From the NCBI GenBank assembly GCA_947503285.1, contig CANNDD010000003.1, positions 186,001 through 250,000 of the forward strand: 64,000 nucleotides of DNA. Reading direction: 5' to 3'. The notes under the pieces are model-generated. The model ran no database searches. It was not told the DNA's origin and worked only from the letters and a program-made list of their open reading frames with translations. Of the stretch, positions 53,860 through 61,786 are shown one piece after another (position 1 is the stretch's first letter; every line of letters begins with the position of its first letter). The translations under genes and the position numbers were made by a program. The DNA comes from an uncultured Croceitalea sp. Lineage in GTDB: Bacteria > Bacteroidota > Bacteroidia > Flavobacteriales > Flavobacteriaceae.

Positions 53860-56800
53860 ATGAAAACATTACTTTCCTTTTTGGTGCTTTTAGCATCGAC
53901 AACCTTATTTGCGCAAGAATTTACCATGGATTTGGTTCAAGACCTAAAGCCCCGAAATATAGGCCCCGGAGGTATGAGTGGCCGTGTTACGGCCATCGAT
54001 GTGGTGACGGGGAACCCTGACGTGATGTATGTGGGCACCGCTTCTGGAGGACTTTGGAAATCTAGCTCTGGAGGTATCAAATGGGAACCCATATTTGATA
54101 AGGAAGTGACCGCCTCCATCGGTGCCGTTGCGATTCAACAATCAAATCCCTCGGTTATTTGGGTAGGTACGGGAGAAGGTAACCCCAGAAATAGTCTAAA
54201 TGGTGGTTATGGCATCTATAAATCACTGGATGGCGGTAAGACCTGGAAAAGCATGGGCCTCGAAAAGACCCGTCACATCCATAGGGTCATCATTGATCCA
54301 ACGGACCCCAACATCGTTTATGTTGGGGCTATCGGTTCCCCTTGGGGCGAACACCCAGAGCGTGGGGTCTTTAAAACCACGGATGGTGGAAAGACATGGA
54401 ATAATATCCTTTTTGCCAATAATAAGACGGGAGTCGGCGATATGGTCATGGATCCCAACAACCCCAATAAGCTTATCGTCGGTATGTGGGAGCACAAACG
54501 TGACCCGTGGTTCTTTAAGTCCGGTGGGCAAGGCAGTGGTCTTTATATGACCCACGACGGAGGTGAAAATTGGAAACAACTTACCGATGAAGACGGATTA
54601 CCAAAAGGGGAGCTTGGTAGGATAGGCATTGCGATTGCAAAGAACAAACCCAATATTGTCTATGCCCTAATAGAAGCAAAAAAGAATGCCTTGTACAAAT
54701 CAGAGGATGGCGGTTTCAAATGGAAAAAAATCAATGATAAAAATGATATTGGCAACCGGCCATTTTACTATTCTGATATTCATGTAGACCCTGAAAACGA
54801 AAATCGTGTGTTCTCTGTATTTACGTATGTCAACGTTTCTGAAGATGGTGGAAAAAACTTTACGCAATTGATGCCGGCATACGGCGTTGACAACGGGGTA
54901 CATCCTGATCACCACGCATGGTGGATCCATCCTGATAACGGACAATTTATGATGGACGGTAATGATGGGGGTATGAATATTACCAAAGACGGGGGTAAGA
55001 CCTGGCGCTTTGTGGGCAATATCCCCGTGGCACAGTTCTACCACATCAATGTGGACAATGAATTTCCATATAACGTATATGGCGGTATGCAAGATAACGG
55101 TTCGTGGAGGGGACCCGCATACGTATGGCGCGCGCAGGGCATTCGAAACGACTACTGGCAAGAAATCAGTTTTGGCGACGGATTTGATGTGGTACCCGAT
55201 GTAGAGGACAGTCGCTACGGTTACAGTATGAGCCAGCAAGGTTTTGTATCCCGTTACGATTGGAAAACGGGCAACAACTATTCGGTACGCCCTACCCCAC
55301 CCGATGCGGAAACCAAACTGCGCTTTAACTGGAATGCGGCCATCGGCCAAGACCCTTTTGATGCCAGTACCGTCTATTTCGGAAGCCAATTTGTGCATAA
55401 GTCTACCGATAAAGGATTGACCTGGCAGGTCATTTCACCGGATTTGACCACCAATGATCCCGAAAAACAAAAGCAAAGTGAAAGTGGTGGCCTGACCATG
55501 GATGCCACCGGTGCTGAAAACCACTGTACCATTTTGGTTGTGGAACCCTCAGTGATGGAAAAGGATATGCTATGGGTGGGCACCGATGACGGACGTGTAC
55601 ATTACACGCAAAACGGGGGTGCCAATTGGACCGAGGTCACGGCGAACATCAAAGGCTTGCCAAAAGGCAGTTGGATTCCACAGATAAAGGCATCCAAAAA
55701 AAATAAGGGTGAAGCCCTGTTGGTGGCCAACGATTATCGAAGGTTCAACTATACACCTTACGTGTACCGTACCAAGGACTACGGTAAGACCTGGAATCGA
55801 ATCGTAGATGGTGCTGACGTAGAGAGCTATGCGCTATCCATCGTTGAAGATGAGGTGAATCCAAACTTGGTGTTCTTGGGTACCGATGATGGGCTTTACA
55901 TTTCCTTCGACGCCGGAAACCAATGGATAAAATGGACAGAAGGTTTTCCAACGGTTTCCACCAAGGACCTCGCCATACATCCGAGGGAACATGACTTGGT
56001 TATTGGAACATTCGGACGAGCGGCTTGGGTTCTGGATGATATCCGCCCACTACGCGCTTTAGCCGCAAATAAATCCATCCTACAGCAAGACATCAAGCTA
56101 TTTGAAAGTTCAACAGCGTATCAAGCGGCATATCAACAGGCTACAGGAAGTCGCTTTGGGGCCGATGCCATCTACAATGGTGAAAACCGAAAGAGAGGTG
56201 CCATGCTTACCTACTATCTTAAAGAAGGTAAGAAAGATTCGAAAAAAGACAAGAAGAAGTCTGACGAAAAAGAATCGGAAAACGACAATACCGAAACCGA
56301 AAAAGAGCTTACGGGAGTGCAAAAGAAAGACTCGGTACAGTTCGATTTTTATGATGCTGACCGTTTGATCCGAACTTTGAAGTATAAAACACCCGAAAAG
56401 GCAGGTTTCCACAGAATTTATTGGGGTATGAATGAGAAAGGCCCTGATAGGCCCGCTCGAAAAATCAGTAAGAAAACCCGTGAAAGAGGTGGTGTTGCCG
56501 TTAAACCAGGTACCTATAAAGTAAAGATGAGTTTTGGTGATACCACTGATGAAACCACGATAATCGTAAAGAGCGATCCAAGATTAAATATAGACCCTAC
56601 TTCAATCAACGAAGTCTACACGTATGGCAAACAGATAGAAAAGCTAACACAGACTGCTGCCGATGCCGTAAAACAATTAGTTCAAAGCAAGGATTTGGCC
56701 AATAAATATTCTAAAGAAATGAAAGATTTGGACGAGGATAAATACAAAGACCAAATCAAAGCTTCAAAAGATATCGTAAAAGCCATAGATTCCGTAGTTG

Positions 56801-57081
56801 CCCTGTACTTAGGAAAAGAGGACAAACGTCAGGGTATCACCCGTAATCCCGAGGTGACCGTTATGCAGCGTATCGGTTTGGCGAACAGATATGTCTATAC
56901 CCGAAAAACAGGAATAACCCAAACCGAAAAAAATCTCATAAAGTATGCAGAAGATGAACTGAAATCAGCTTTAGACAAGACCAATACCTTCTTCAATGGA
57001 AAATGGCAGCCTTATCGCAAGGCTATCGAAAGTGTTGACCTATCACCTTTCAAAGAAACCCAGACATTTACGATCAACTAA
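53860..57081 (+). CDS. Secreted VPS10/BNR-repeat (sortilin-like) propeller protein
   Basis: A 1073-aa exported protein with signal peptide (about 1-19, ending LFAQ). Residues about 25-750 are VPS10/BNR-type propeller repeats, each with a SxDGGxTW Asp-box: KSSSGGIKWEPI, KSLDGGKTWKSM, KTTDGGKTWNN, MTHDGGENWKQL, KSTDKGLTWQVI, RTKDYGKTWNRI. The family is often annotated as glycosyl hydrolase, but no catalytic residues stand out. A Lys/Glu/Asp-rich linker (nt 56230-56335, about 790-825) leads to a beta domain and a helical C-terminal part. There is no T9SS tail. Gene neighbours suggest a housekeeping surface role only. Confidence 0.88.
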   Translation: MKTLLSFLVLLASTTLFAQEFTMDLVQDLKPRNIGPGGMSGRVTAIDVVTGNPDVMYVGTASGGLWKSSSGGIKWEPIFDKEVTASIGAVAIQQSNPSVIWVGTGEGNPRNSLNGGYGIYKSLDGGKTWKSMGLEKTRHIHRVIIDPTDPNIVYVGAIGSPWGEHPERGVFKTTDGGKTWNNILFANNKTGVGDMVMDPNNPNKLIVGMWEHKRDPWFFKSGGQGSGLYMTHDGGENWKQLTDEDGLPKGELGRIGIAIAKNKPNIVYALIEAKKNALYKSEDGGFKWKKINDKNDIGNRPFYYSDIHVDPENENRVFSVFTYVNVSEDGGKNFTQLMPAYGVDNGVHPDHHAWWIHPDNGQFMMDGNDGGMNITKDGGKTWRFVGNIPVAQFYHINVDNEFPYNVYGGMQDNGSWRGPAYVWRAQGIRNDYWQEISFGDGFDVVPDVEDSRYGYSMSQQGFVSRYDWKTGNNYSVRPTPPDAETKLRFNWNAAIGQDPFDASTVYFGSQFVHKSTDKGLTWQVISPDLTTNDPEKQKQSESGGLTMDATGAENHCTILVVEPSVMEKDMLWVGTDDGRVHYTQNGGANWTEVTANIKGLPKGSWIPQIKASKKNKGEALLVANDYRRFNYTPYVYRTKDYGKTWNRIVDGADVESYALSIVEDEVNPNLVFLGTDDGLYISFDAGNQWIKWTEGFPTVSTKDLAIHPREHDLVIGTFGRAAWVLDDIRPLRALAANKSILQQDIKLFESSTAYQAAYQQATGSRFGADAIYNGENRKRGAMLTYYLKEGKKDSKKDKKKSDEKESENDNTETEKELTGVQKKDSVQFDFYDADRLIRTLKYKTPEKAGFHRIYWGMNEKGPDRPARKISKKTRERGGVAVKPGTYKVKMSFGDTTDETTIIVKSDPRLNIDPTSINEVYTYGKQIEKLTQTAADAVKQLVQSKDLANKYSKEMKDLDEDKYKDQIKASKDIVKAIDSVVALYLGKEDKRQGITRNPEVTVMQRIGLANRYVYTRKTGITQTEKNLIKYAEDELKSALDKTNTFFNGKWQPYRKAIESVDLSPFKETQTFTIN

Positions 57082-57125
57082 AGTGTACAACAAGAAAATA
57101 TGCTTTACAGTAGGATATTTATGCA

Positions 57126-57848
57126 ATGCAGTCTATGAAAAAAATTCTTCTTCTATGTTTATTGGCTACCATAGCAACGTATGCCCAACAACCAGGTGAA
57201 ACCGATACCGGTATTTGGTATATGTATTTCGGAACCAACCGTATCTCCGAACGCTGGAGTATTCATACCGAGGCACAGTTTCGATATTACGAGACCTCAA
57301 GTAATTTCAATCAATTGTTATTACGGACCGGATTGAATTATCATATCAATGAAAATGCCATCGCGACCGGAGGATATGCTTACATCGACACCGATCCCTC
57401 ATTTGAGGATTTTGACATCATCTTTGGTGATATTATTACGGATGATAATAGCATACTCGAACATCGTTTGTTCGAACAGTTTATTTTGAAGAATAAAGTC
57501 TGGGAATTTTTATTTGAGCATCGCTATCGACTGGAACAACGTTTTATTGAGAATGTGAACCTTAACACCAATGAGACCCAACATCGGGCCCGTTATCGCA
57601 TTCAAATGACATTGCCATTGACAAATACGTTTTTCTTGAATTTTTATGATGAACTTTTCATCAACCTGCAAGATGATCTCTTTGGTCAAAATAGACTATA
57701 TGGGGCCTTCGGGGTGCATATTACCGACAACAGTAGTCTACAACTGGGGTATTTGCGCAATCAGTTTTCAAATGCCGTTTTTAATCGCTGGCAGATAGGT
57801 TTCTTTTTTAATCCCGACCTAAGAAAAAAATCAAAAAAGAAACCATGA
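57126..57848 (+). CDS. DUF2490 outer-membrane-like protein
   Basis: About 240 aa (ATG at 57126; 57135 also possible, MKKILLLCLLATIATYAQ). Signal peptide, then alternating beta strands with aromatic ends: WSIHTEAQFRYYETSSNFNQLLLRTGLNYHIN, EHRLFEQFILKN, FLFEHRYRLEQRFIE, RARYRIQMTLPL, FFLNFYDELFINL, ending in WQIGFFFNPDL. This is the DUF2490 family, a predicted outer-membrane beta-barrel of unknown function. It follows the VPS10/BNR gene by 44 bp and overlaps the next gene by 4 bp (ATGA). Confidence 0.88.
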   Translation: MQSMKKILLLCLLATIATYAQQPGETDTGIWYMYFGTNRISERWSIHTEAQFRYYETSSNFNQLLLRTGLNYHINENAIATGGYAYIDTDPSFEDFDIIFGDIITDDNSILEHRLFEQFILKNKVWEFLFEHRYRLEQRFIENVNLNTNETQHRARYRIQMTLPLTNTFFLNFYDELFINLQDDLFGQNRLYGAFGVHITDNSSLQLGYLRNQFSNAVFNRWQIGFFFNPDLRKKSKKKP

Positions 57849-59065
57849 ACCTCCAAAAAATAAAATTCGAGAACAAAGAAGGACAAACCCTTGTCGGCCG
57901 CCTTGAATTTCCGGCAGACAGGCATCCGCATAATTTTGCTTTGTTCGCACATTGTTTTACGTGTACCAAAAACCTATCGGCAGTTAAAAATATCAGCAAG
58001 GCATTGACCTCGAATGGGTTCGCCGTTTTACGCTTTGATTTTACGGGTTTGGGGGAAAGTGATGGTGATTTTGCGGATACCAATTTTTCAGGTAATGTCA
58101 ATGATTTGATCGCCGCCGCAGACTACTTGAAAGAAGACTATCAAGCCCCCTCACTATTGATCGGGCATTCATTGGGTGGGGCCGCGGTTATTTTCGCCGC
58201 GGGTGAAATTGAGTCCGTAAAAGCCGTTGCCACCGTAGGGGCGCCCTCAAACCCCAAACATGTTCAGCATTTATTCAAGAGCGGATTGGAAGAAATCAAG
58301 GCAAATGGTGAAGCGGTTGTCAATTTAAGTGGTCGTGATTTTAAGATCAAAAAGCAATTTGTCGATGATCTAGAGACCAAATCGCTTCCTGATACCGCAA
58401 AAGCCCTACGCAAACCGTTACTGATCATGCACTCGCCCCAAGATGATACGGTAGGCATTAAAAACGCCGAAGAAATTTATACGGCCGCACACCACCCAAA
58501 AAGTTTCGTATCATTGGACGGTGCAGACCATTTACTTTTTGACCGCAAAGACTCCACTTACGTGGGTGAGGTAATCTCAGGATGGGCAAAACGGTACCTA
58601 CCGGTTAAAAATAAGATTGAAGAAGGCTTGCGCACCAAACATCAGGTCGCTGCAAGTTTAGATGCCCAAGATGGTTTTACAACACAAATGAAAGTGGGCA
58701 ACCACTATATTATTGCCGATGAGCCAGAAAGTTTTGGAGGCAATGATTTTGGACCATCACCCTATGAACTGATTTCTGCCGGTCTTTCAGCCTGCACGGT
58801 TATGACCATTCAAATGTATGCCAAGCGCAAAGATTGGACAGTTGATAATGTTGAAGTACATACTTCATACAGTAAAACACATGCTGAAGACTGCCAAAAC
58901 TGCGAGGATGACAATGCGAAAATCGATACGTTCCATCGTGAAATAAAGTTTAGCGGTGATTTAAATGCAACACAAAAAGCACGACTTCTTGAAATTGCGG
59001 ATAGATGTCCAGTACATAGAACATTGCATGATGAAACGCAGGTCATCACCAGCATGGTCGATTAA
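57845..59065 (+). CDS. Bifunctional alpha/beta-hydrolase and OsmC-like protein
   Basis: A 406-aa fusion. Residues about 1-250 are an alpha/beta-hydrolase: FAHCFTCTKNLSA, FDFTGLGESDGDF, nucleophile elbow GHSLGGA, and a late DGADHLLFD with the catalytic His. Residues about 265-406 are OsmC/Ohr-like, with GGNDFGPSPYELISAGLSACTVMTIQMYAKRK and DRCPVHRTL carrying the two reactive cysteines. OsmC proteins reduce organic hydroperoxides. This fusion is known in many bacteria, and a fatty-acyl hydroperoxide role fits the joining of a hydrolase and a peroxidase (inference). Confidence 0.92.
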   Translation: MNLQKIKFENKEGQTLVGRLEFPADRHPHNFALFAHCFTCTKNLSAVKNISKALTSNGFAVLRFDFTGLGESDGDFADTNFSGNVNDLIAAADYLKEDYQAPSLLIGHSLGGAAVIFAAGEIESVKAVATVGAPSNPKHVQHLFKSGLEEIKANGEAVVNLSGRDFKIKKQFVDDLETKSLPDTAKALRKPLLIMHSPQDDTVGIKNAEEIYTAAHHPKSFVSLDGADHLLFDRKDSTYVGEVISGWAKRYLPVKNKIEEGLRTKHQVAASLDAQDGFTTQMKVGNHYIIADEPESFGGNDFGPSPYELISAGLSACTVMTIQMYAKRKDWTVDNVEVHTSYSKTHAEDCQNCEDDNAKIDTFHREIKFSGDLNATQKARLLEIADRCPVHRTLHDETQVITSMVD

Positions 59066-59271
59066 ATGCGCATGTGCAAAATATCAAAATAGCGTATTTC
59101 AAGCTCTATGACACCATGTTGTAGGTTTCTAAGCGCCTTTACATAGTCTGTTTGACCTATTTCCCCCAGGGCCTTCATTGCCTTTAGCTTATGGTAACTT
59201 TTACTGAATAACCTACGCTGTTTGCAATAGTTAAAAAAATCCAGATACTTTGATGGTTGTTGAACCAACAT
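59062..59271 (-). CDS. Possible small protein, 69 aa
   Basis: A 69-codon frame starting MLVQQPSKYLDFFNYCKQRRLFSKSY and ending DILHMRI. The sequence is basic and helical with no clear family. It is tail-to-tail with the OsmC fusion; the stop codons overlap. Composition looks protein-like, but with no homologue visible from sequence alone the gene is uncertain. Confidence 0.45.
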   Translation of the reverse strand: MLVQQPSKYLDFFNYCKQRRLFSKSYHKLKAMKALGEIGQTDYVKALRNLQHGVIELEIRYFDILHMRI

Positions 59272-59522
59272 AATGGTTTGTGTTTGTGGTTAAATGGTTT
59301 TATCTAATTGGGGGAATTTAGATGTATTTCTAACGTAGAATTACCGATAATCGTATTTTTCATACATTTTAACGATAGTGCTGATGAATTTGGTTCTTCG
59401 AAGGATTAGGTGCCCACAGTGGTGCGAAATGCTCAAACCGGGTTCAAGGTTAGCGTTCTTCTTCATTAAAACCCTTTTGATGATCTTTGGCGTCTAACGG
59501 TAAACATAGTTTTTTTATATTT
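59272..59522. other. Intergenic spacer before second AraC gene
   Basis: AT-rich at its left end and mixed near the right. TGATCTTTG near 59478 is one base off a -7 box for the AraC gene. No other feature seen. Confidence 0.3.
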
Positions 59523-59975
59523 ATGGAAACCATATCACCACAACATGACCATCACTTGAAATTAACAAGGATGACCCTTTACGAAGAAAAGATAAACCAC
59601 ATCAAAAATAGCTGTTATTCCAATGACAAACAGCTGAAAACTGTAATAGCCACACGTAATTTCATTGATAAAAATTTTGATAAAGACCTCAATTTAAACC
59701 TTTTATCAGATGTCAGATTTACTTCAAAATACCATTTGCAACGCCTTTTCAAACGATATTATGGGCTCACACCAAAACAGTATATCATTGACAAACGAAT
59801 TCAGAAGTCAAAGGAATATCTAAAAAATGGACTTAAGGTCACTGAGACCTGTTTCGCCGTTGGGTTCGAAAGTCTAGGTTCGTTCAGCAAATTATTCAAG
59901 ACCAAAACTGGCAAATCTCCGAGCGAATTTCAAAAAGAGCAAGTTTCGATAAATAAATTAAATTCAGAGTACTGA
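59523..59975 (+). CDS. AraC family transcriptional regulator, short form
   Basis: About 150 aa from ATG 59523 (METISPQHD); ATG 59571 (MTLYEEKINHIKNSCYS) may be the true start. Nearly all of it is the AraC DNA-binding domain: FIDKNFDKDLNLNLLSDVRFTSKYHLQRLFKRYYG, then ITDKRI-like IIDKRIQKSKEYLKNG and VTETCFAVGFESLGSFSKLFKTKTGKSPSEF. There is no sensor domain, so activity may be constitutive or depend on expression. A VOC-family gene starts 31 bp later, a pairing that suggests control of the latter. Confidence 0.87.
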   Translation: METISPQHDHHLKLTRMTLYEEKINHIKNSCYSNDKQLKTVIATRNFIDKNFDKDLNLNLLSDVRFTSKYHLQRLFKRYYGLTPKQYIIDKRIQKSKEYLKNGLKVTETCFAVGFESLGSFSKLFKTKTGKSPSEFQKEQVSINKLNSEY

Positions 59976-60006
59976 ACTTTGGCAAAATGAACAAAATTAA
60001 CCAAAG

Positions 60007-60402
60007 ATGAAAGTAACACTGATAAGCATTCCCGTTAGGGACCAAGAGAAAGCCGTACAATTTTATACCAAAAAATTAGGCTTTATCATAAAGAAGGATG
60101 CGCCATTGGAAGGTGGCCACCGTTGGGTGACCCTAGTTTCAGCAGCGTGGCAAGATGGGCCGGAATTATTGTTGGAACCAGCACCAAACCACTTTGAGCC
60201 TTGCAAGGTCTTTCAAGACGCATTGATGGAAGCGGGAATTCCGTGGACCCAATTTGATGTTGATAATGTTGACGCCGAATATGAAAGACTGGTAGGGCTT
60301 GACGTTGAATTCAGTGTGCAACCAACTAAAATGGGAACGGTAAAATTTGCCGTTTTTAATGACACCTGTGGAAATAATATTCAAATCATCGAAACCCTTT
60401 AG
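60007..60402 (+). CDS. VOC/glyoxalase family protein
   Basis: A 131-aa member of the vicinal oxygen chelate fold. The sequence has the pattern MKVTLISIPVRDQEKAVQFYTKKLGF, HRWVTLVSAA, ELLLEP and VKFAVFNDTCGNNIQIIE, typical of small glyoxalase/bleomycin-resistance-like proteins. Substrate unknown. It directly follows the AraC gene and is likely its target. Confidence 0.9.
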   Translation: MKVTLISIPVRDQEKAVQFYTKKLGFIIKKDAPLEGGHRWVTLVSAAWQDGPELLLEPAPNHFEPCKVFQDALMEAGIPWTQFDVDNVDAEYERLVGLDVEFSVQPTKMGTVKFAVFNDTCGNNIQIIETL

Positions 60403-60509
60403 GCTAAAAACCGTGTCAGGTAACGTTTAAAACATTTCGAGCTACGCATACATCATTGTCCATAAGAACCGATATTTCCCTTAGGCGTATACGTTCAAGA
60501 AAACGGGAT

Positions 60510-60550
60510 GTTTGGTTTAGAATTTCCGCTAATTTTGTTTTAAACCAAAC
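60510..60550. promoter_or_regulatory. Inverted repeat GTTTGGTTTA/TAAACCAAAC around a -7 box
   Basis: Ten-bp perfect arms at 60510-60519 and 60541-60550, 21 bp apart, with an exact -7 match TAATTTTG (60530-60537) between them. The right arm ends 5 bp before the ATG at 60556. A repressor operator or a leader hairpin is possible. Confidence 0.6.
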
Positions 60551-60555
60551 TTAAG

Positions 60556-61029
60556 ATGCTTAAAAGCCCTGTCTTTAAAATTACCCTAAACCATATGCTG
60601 TCCTTACCCGATGAGATCATCGCACCATTTTTGGCCCAGAATCAAAGAAGGGTAAGGGCCATTGCCACTTTTGAGGGTAAACGGCTTGAATTTTACGGTG
60701 CCATACAAAAACGGAATGGCAATCACTACATGATGTTCGGAAAACGCTATCAAAAAGAGTTAGGTATATTCCCCAAAGACTTGTTTGAACTTCAGTTTTT
60801 TGAGGACACCTCTAAATATGGCGTGGAAGTTCCAGAAGAATTTGAGGCCGTAATGCTTACCGATATTGAGGCATACCAAATTTTTGAAACCCTCACCGAT
60901 GGTAAAAAGAGGGGGTTGATCTATGCCATTGCACGATATAAAAACACCCAGACCAAAATTGATAAGACCTTATTGTTGTGCGAAAATCTAAAAAAAGGAA
61001 TTCGTGACCCGAGGGAATTGTTTCGATGA
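60556..61029 (+). CDS. DUF1905 / YdeI-like protein
   Basis: A 157-aa cytoplasmic protein. The first 90 residues look like a DUF1905-type beta barrel (RVRAIATFEGKRLEFYGAIQKRNGNHYMMFGKRYQKELG), and the last 60 like the helical YdeI tail (YQIFETLTDGKKRGLIYAIARYKNTQTKIDKTLLLCENLKKG). Function unknown. It is the second YdeI-related gene here, after the one at 40156, but the two do not look like recent copies. It has its own promoter with a striking inverted repeat. Confidence 0.82.
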   Translation: MLKSPVFKITLNHMLSLPDEIIAPFLAQNQRRVRAIATFEGKRLEFYGAIQKRNGNHYMMFGKRYQKELGIFPKDLFELQFFEDTSKYGVEVPEEFEAVMLTDIEAYQIFETLTDGKKRGLIYAIARYKNTQTKIDKTLLLCENLKKGIRDPRELFR

Positions 61030-61064
61030 ATACCTCAAAAGAACAACGCATTTTCCAAATGAAG

Positions 61065-61095
61065 TTGAAATGCCATGAATTATTCTTTAATTTAG
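61065..61095 (+). promoter_or_regulatory. Candidate promoter of the superoxide dismutase gene
   Basis: TTG (61065-61067), a 20-bp spacer, then TAATTTAG (61088-61095), one mismatch to TAnnTTTG. The ATG lies 22 bp further. Confidence 0.4.
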
Positions 61096-61116
61096 TAAAA
61101 ACTTAAAACACTAAAA

Positions 61117-61707
61117 ATGAAAAAAATACAATTACTGGCCCTCGCAACCCTTATAACTATGGCGTTTAGTTGTAAACAAGCAAAAAAAGAGGCTGATGCG
61201 GCCTCTGAAGGACTTGAAGAAGCTGTAGAGGTGGTAAAGGAAGAAATAGCCGAGGTGACTTCCATAAAATTTCAGCTAGAACCAAAAAGTGATAGCAATG
61301 TAAGTGGTGAAGTTACCTTTACCGAAGAAAATGGAAGTGTGGTAATGAATGCCTCTTTATCTGGTCTTACCCCAGGGGAACATGCCATACACATCCACGA
61401 GAAGGCAGATTGCTCATCAGCAGATGGTAAATCAACAGGTGGGCATTGGAACCCAACCTTTCAGCCCCATGCGCAATGGGGAGCTGAGGGAGGTTATCAT
61501 AAAGGGGATATTGGCAACTTTACTGCTGATGCCGAAGGTAATGCCACAAAATCCTTTTCAACCGATGAGTGGTGTATCGGTTGTGGTGATGAGACCAAGA
61601 ACATTGTTGGTAAGGCCATTATCGTACATCAAGGTGTTGATGACTATACCTCACAACCAAGTGGTGCAGCCGGAGCACGTGTGGCGTGCACGGGAATCAT
61701 ACAGTGA
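61117..61707 (+). CDS. sodC: Cu/Zn superoxide dismutase lipoprotein
   Basis: A 196-aa exported enzyme that converts superoxide to O2 and H2O2. Signal with lipobox MAFSC (Cys19), then a charged helical spacer of about 30 aa rich in Glu/Ala/Lys, then the SOD beta-barrel (about 50-196). Metal ligands are in HAIHIHEKADC, GGHWNPT, GYHKGDIGN and IIVHQGVDDY; the disulfide Cys pair is in ADC and VACTG. The arginine near the active site lies in GARVACT. The lipid anchor plus spacer places it at the periplasmic or outer face of a membrane. It ends in a terminator. Confidence 0.94.
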   Translation: MKKIQLLALATLITMAFSCKQAKKEADAASEGLEEAVEVVKEEIAEVTSIKFQLEPKSDSNVSGEVTFTEENGSVVMNASLSGLTPGEHAIHIHEKADCSSADGKSTGGHWNPTFQPHAQWGAEGGYHKGDIGNFTADAEGNATKSFSTDEWCIGCGDETKNIVGKAIIVHQGVDDYTSQPSGAAGARVACTGIIQ

Positions 61708-61729
61708 CTTAAAAATGAATTTTGACTGT

Positions 61730-61756
61730 AAAAGCCACCTGGGAAGGTGGCTTTTT
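61730..61756 (+). terminator. Rho-independent terminator between sodC and ABC permease gene
   Basis: Stem AAAAGCCACC / GGTGGCTTTT with a 6-nt loop and T-tract (+). The complement also has a T-tract, so it can serve the convergent permease gene. Confidence 0.85.
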
Positions 61757-61786
61757 AGTTGTAAACCCTGTTGAATCCAATTTAAA

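Noticed and set aside
54700-55398. 232-codon minus-strand ORF
   Set aside because: Antisense of the VPS10/BNR gene, which has a strong family match in the other strand.
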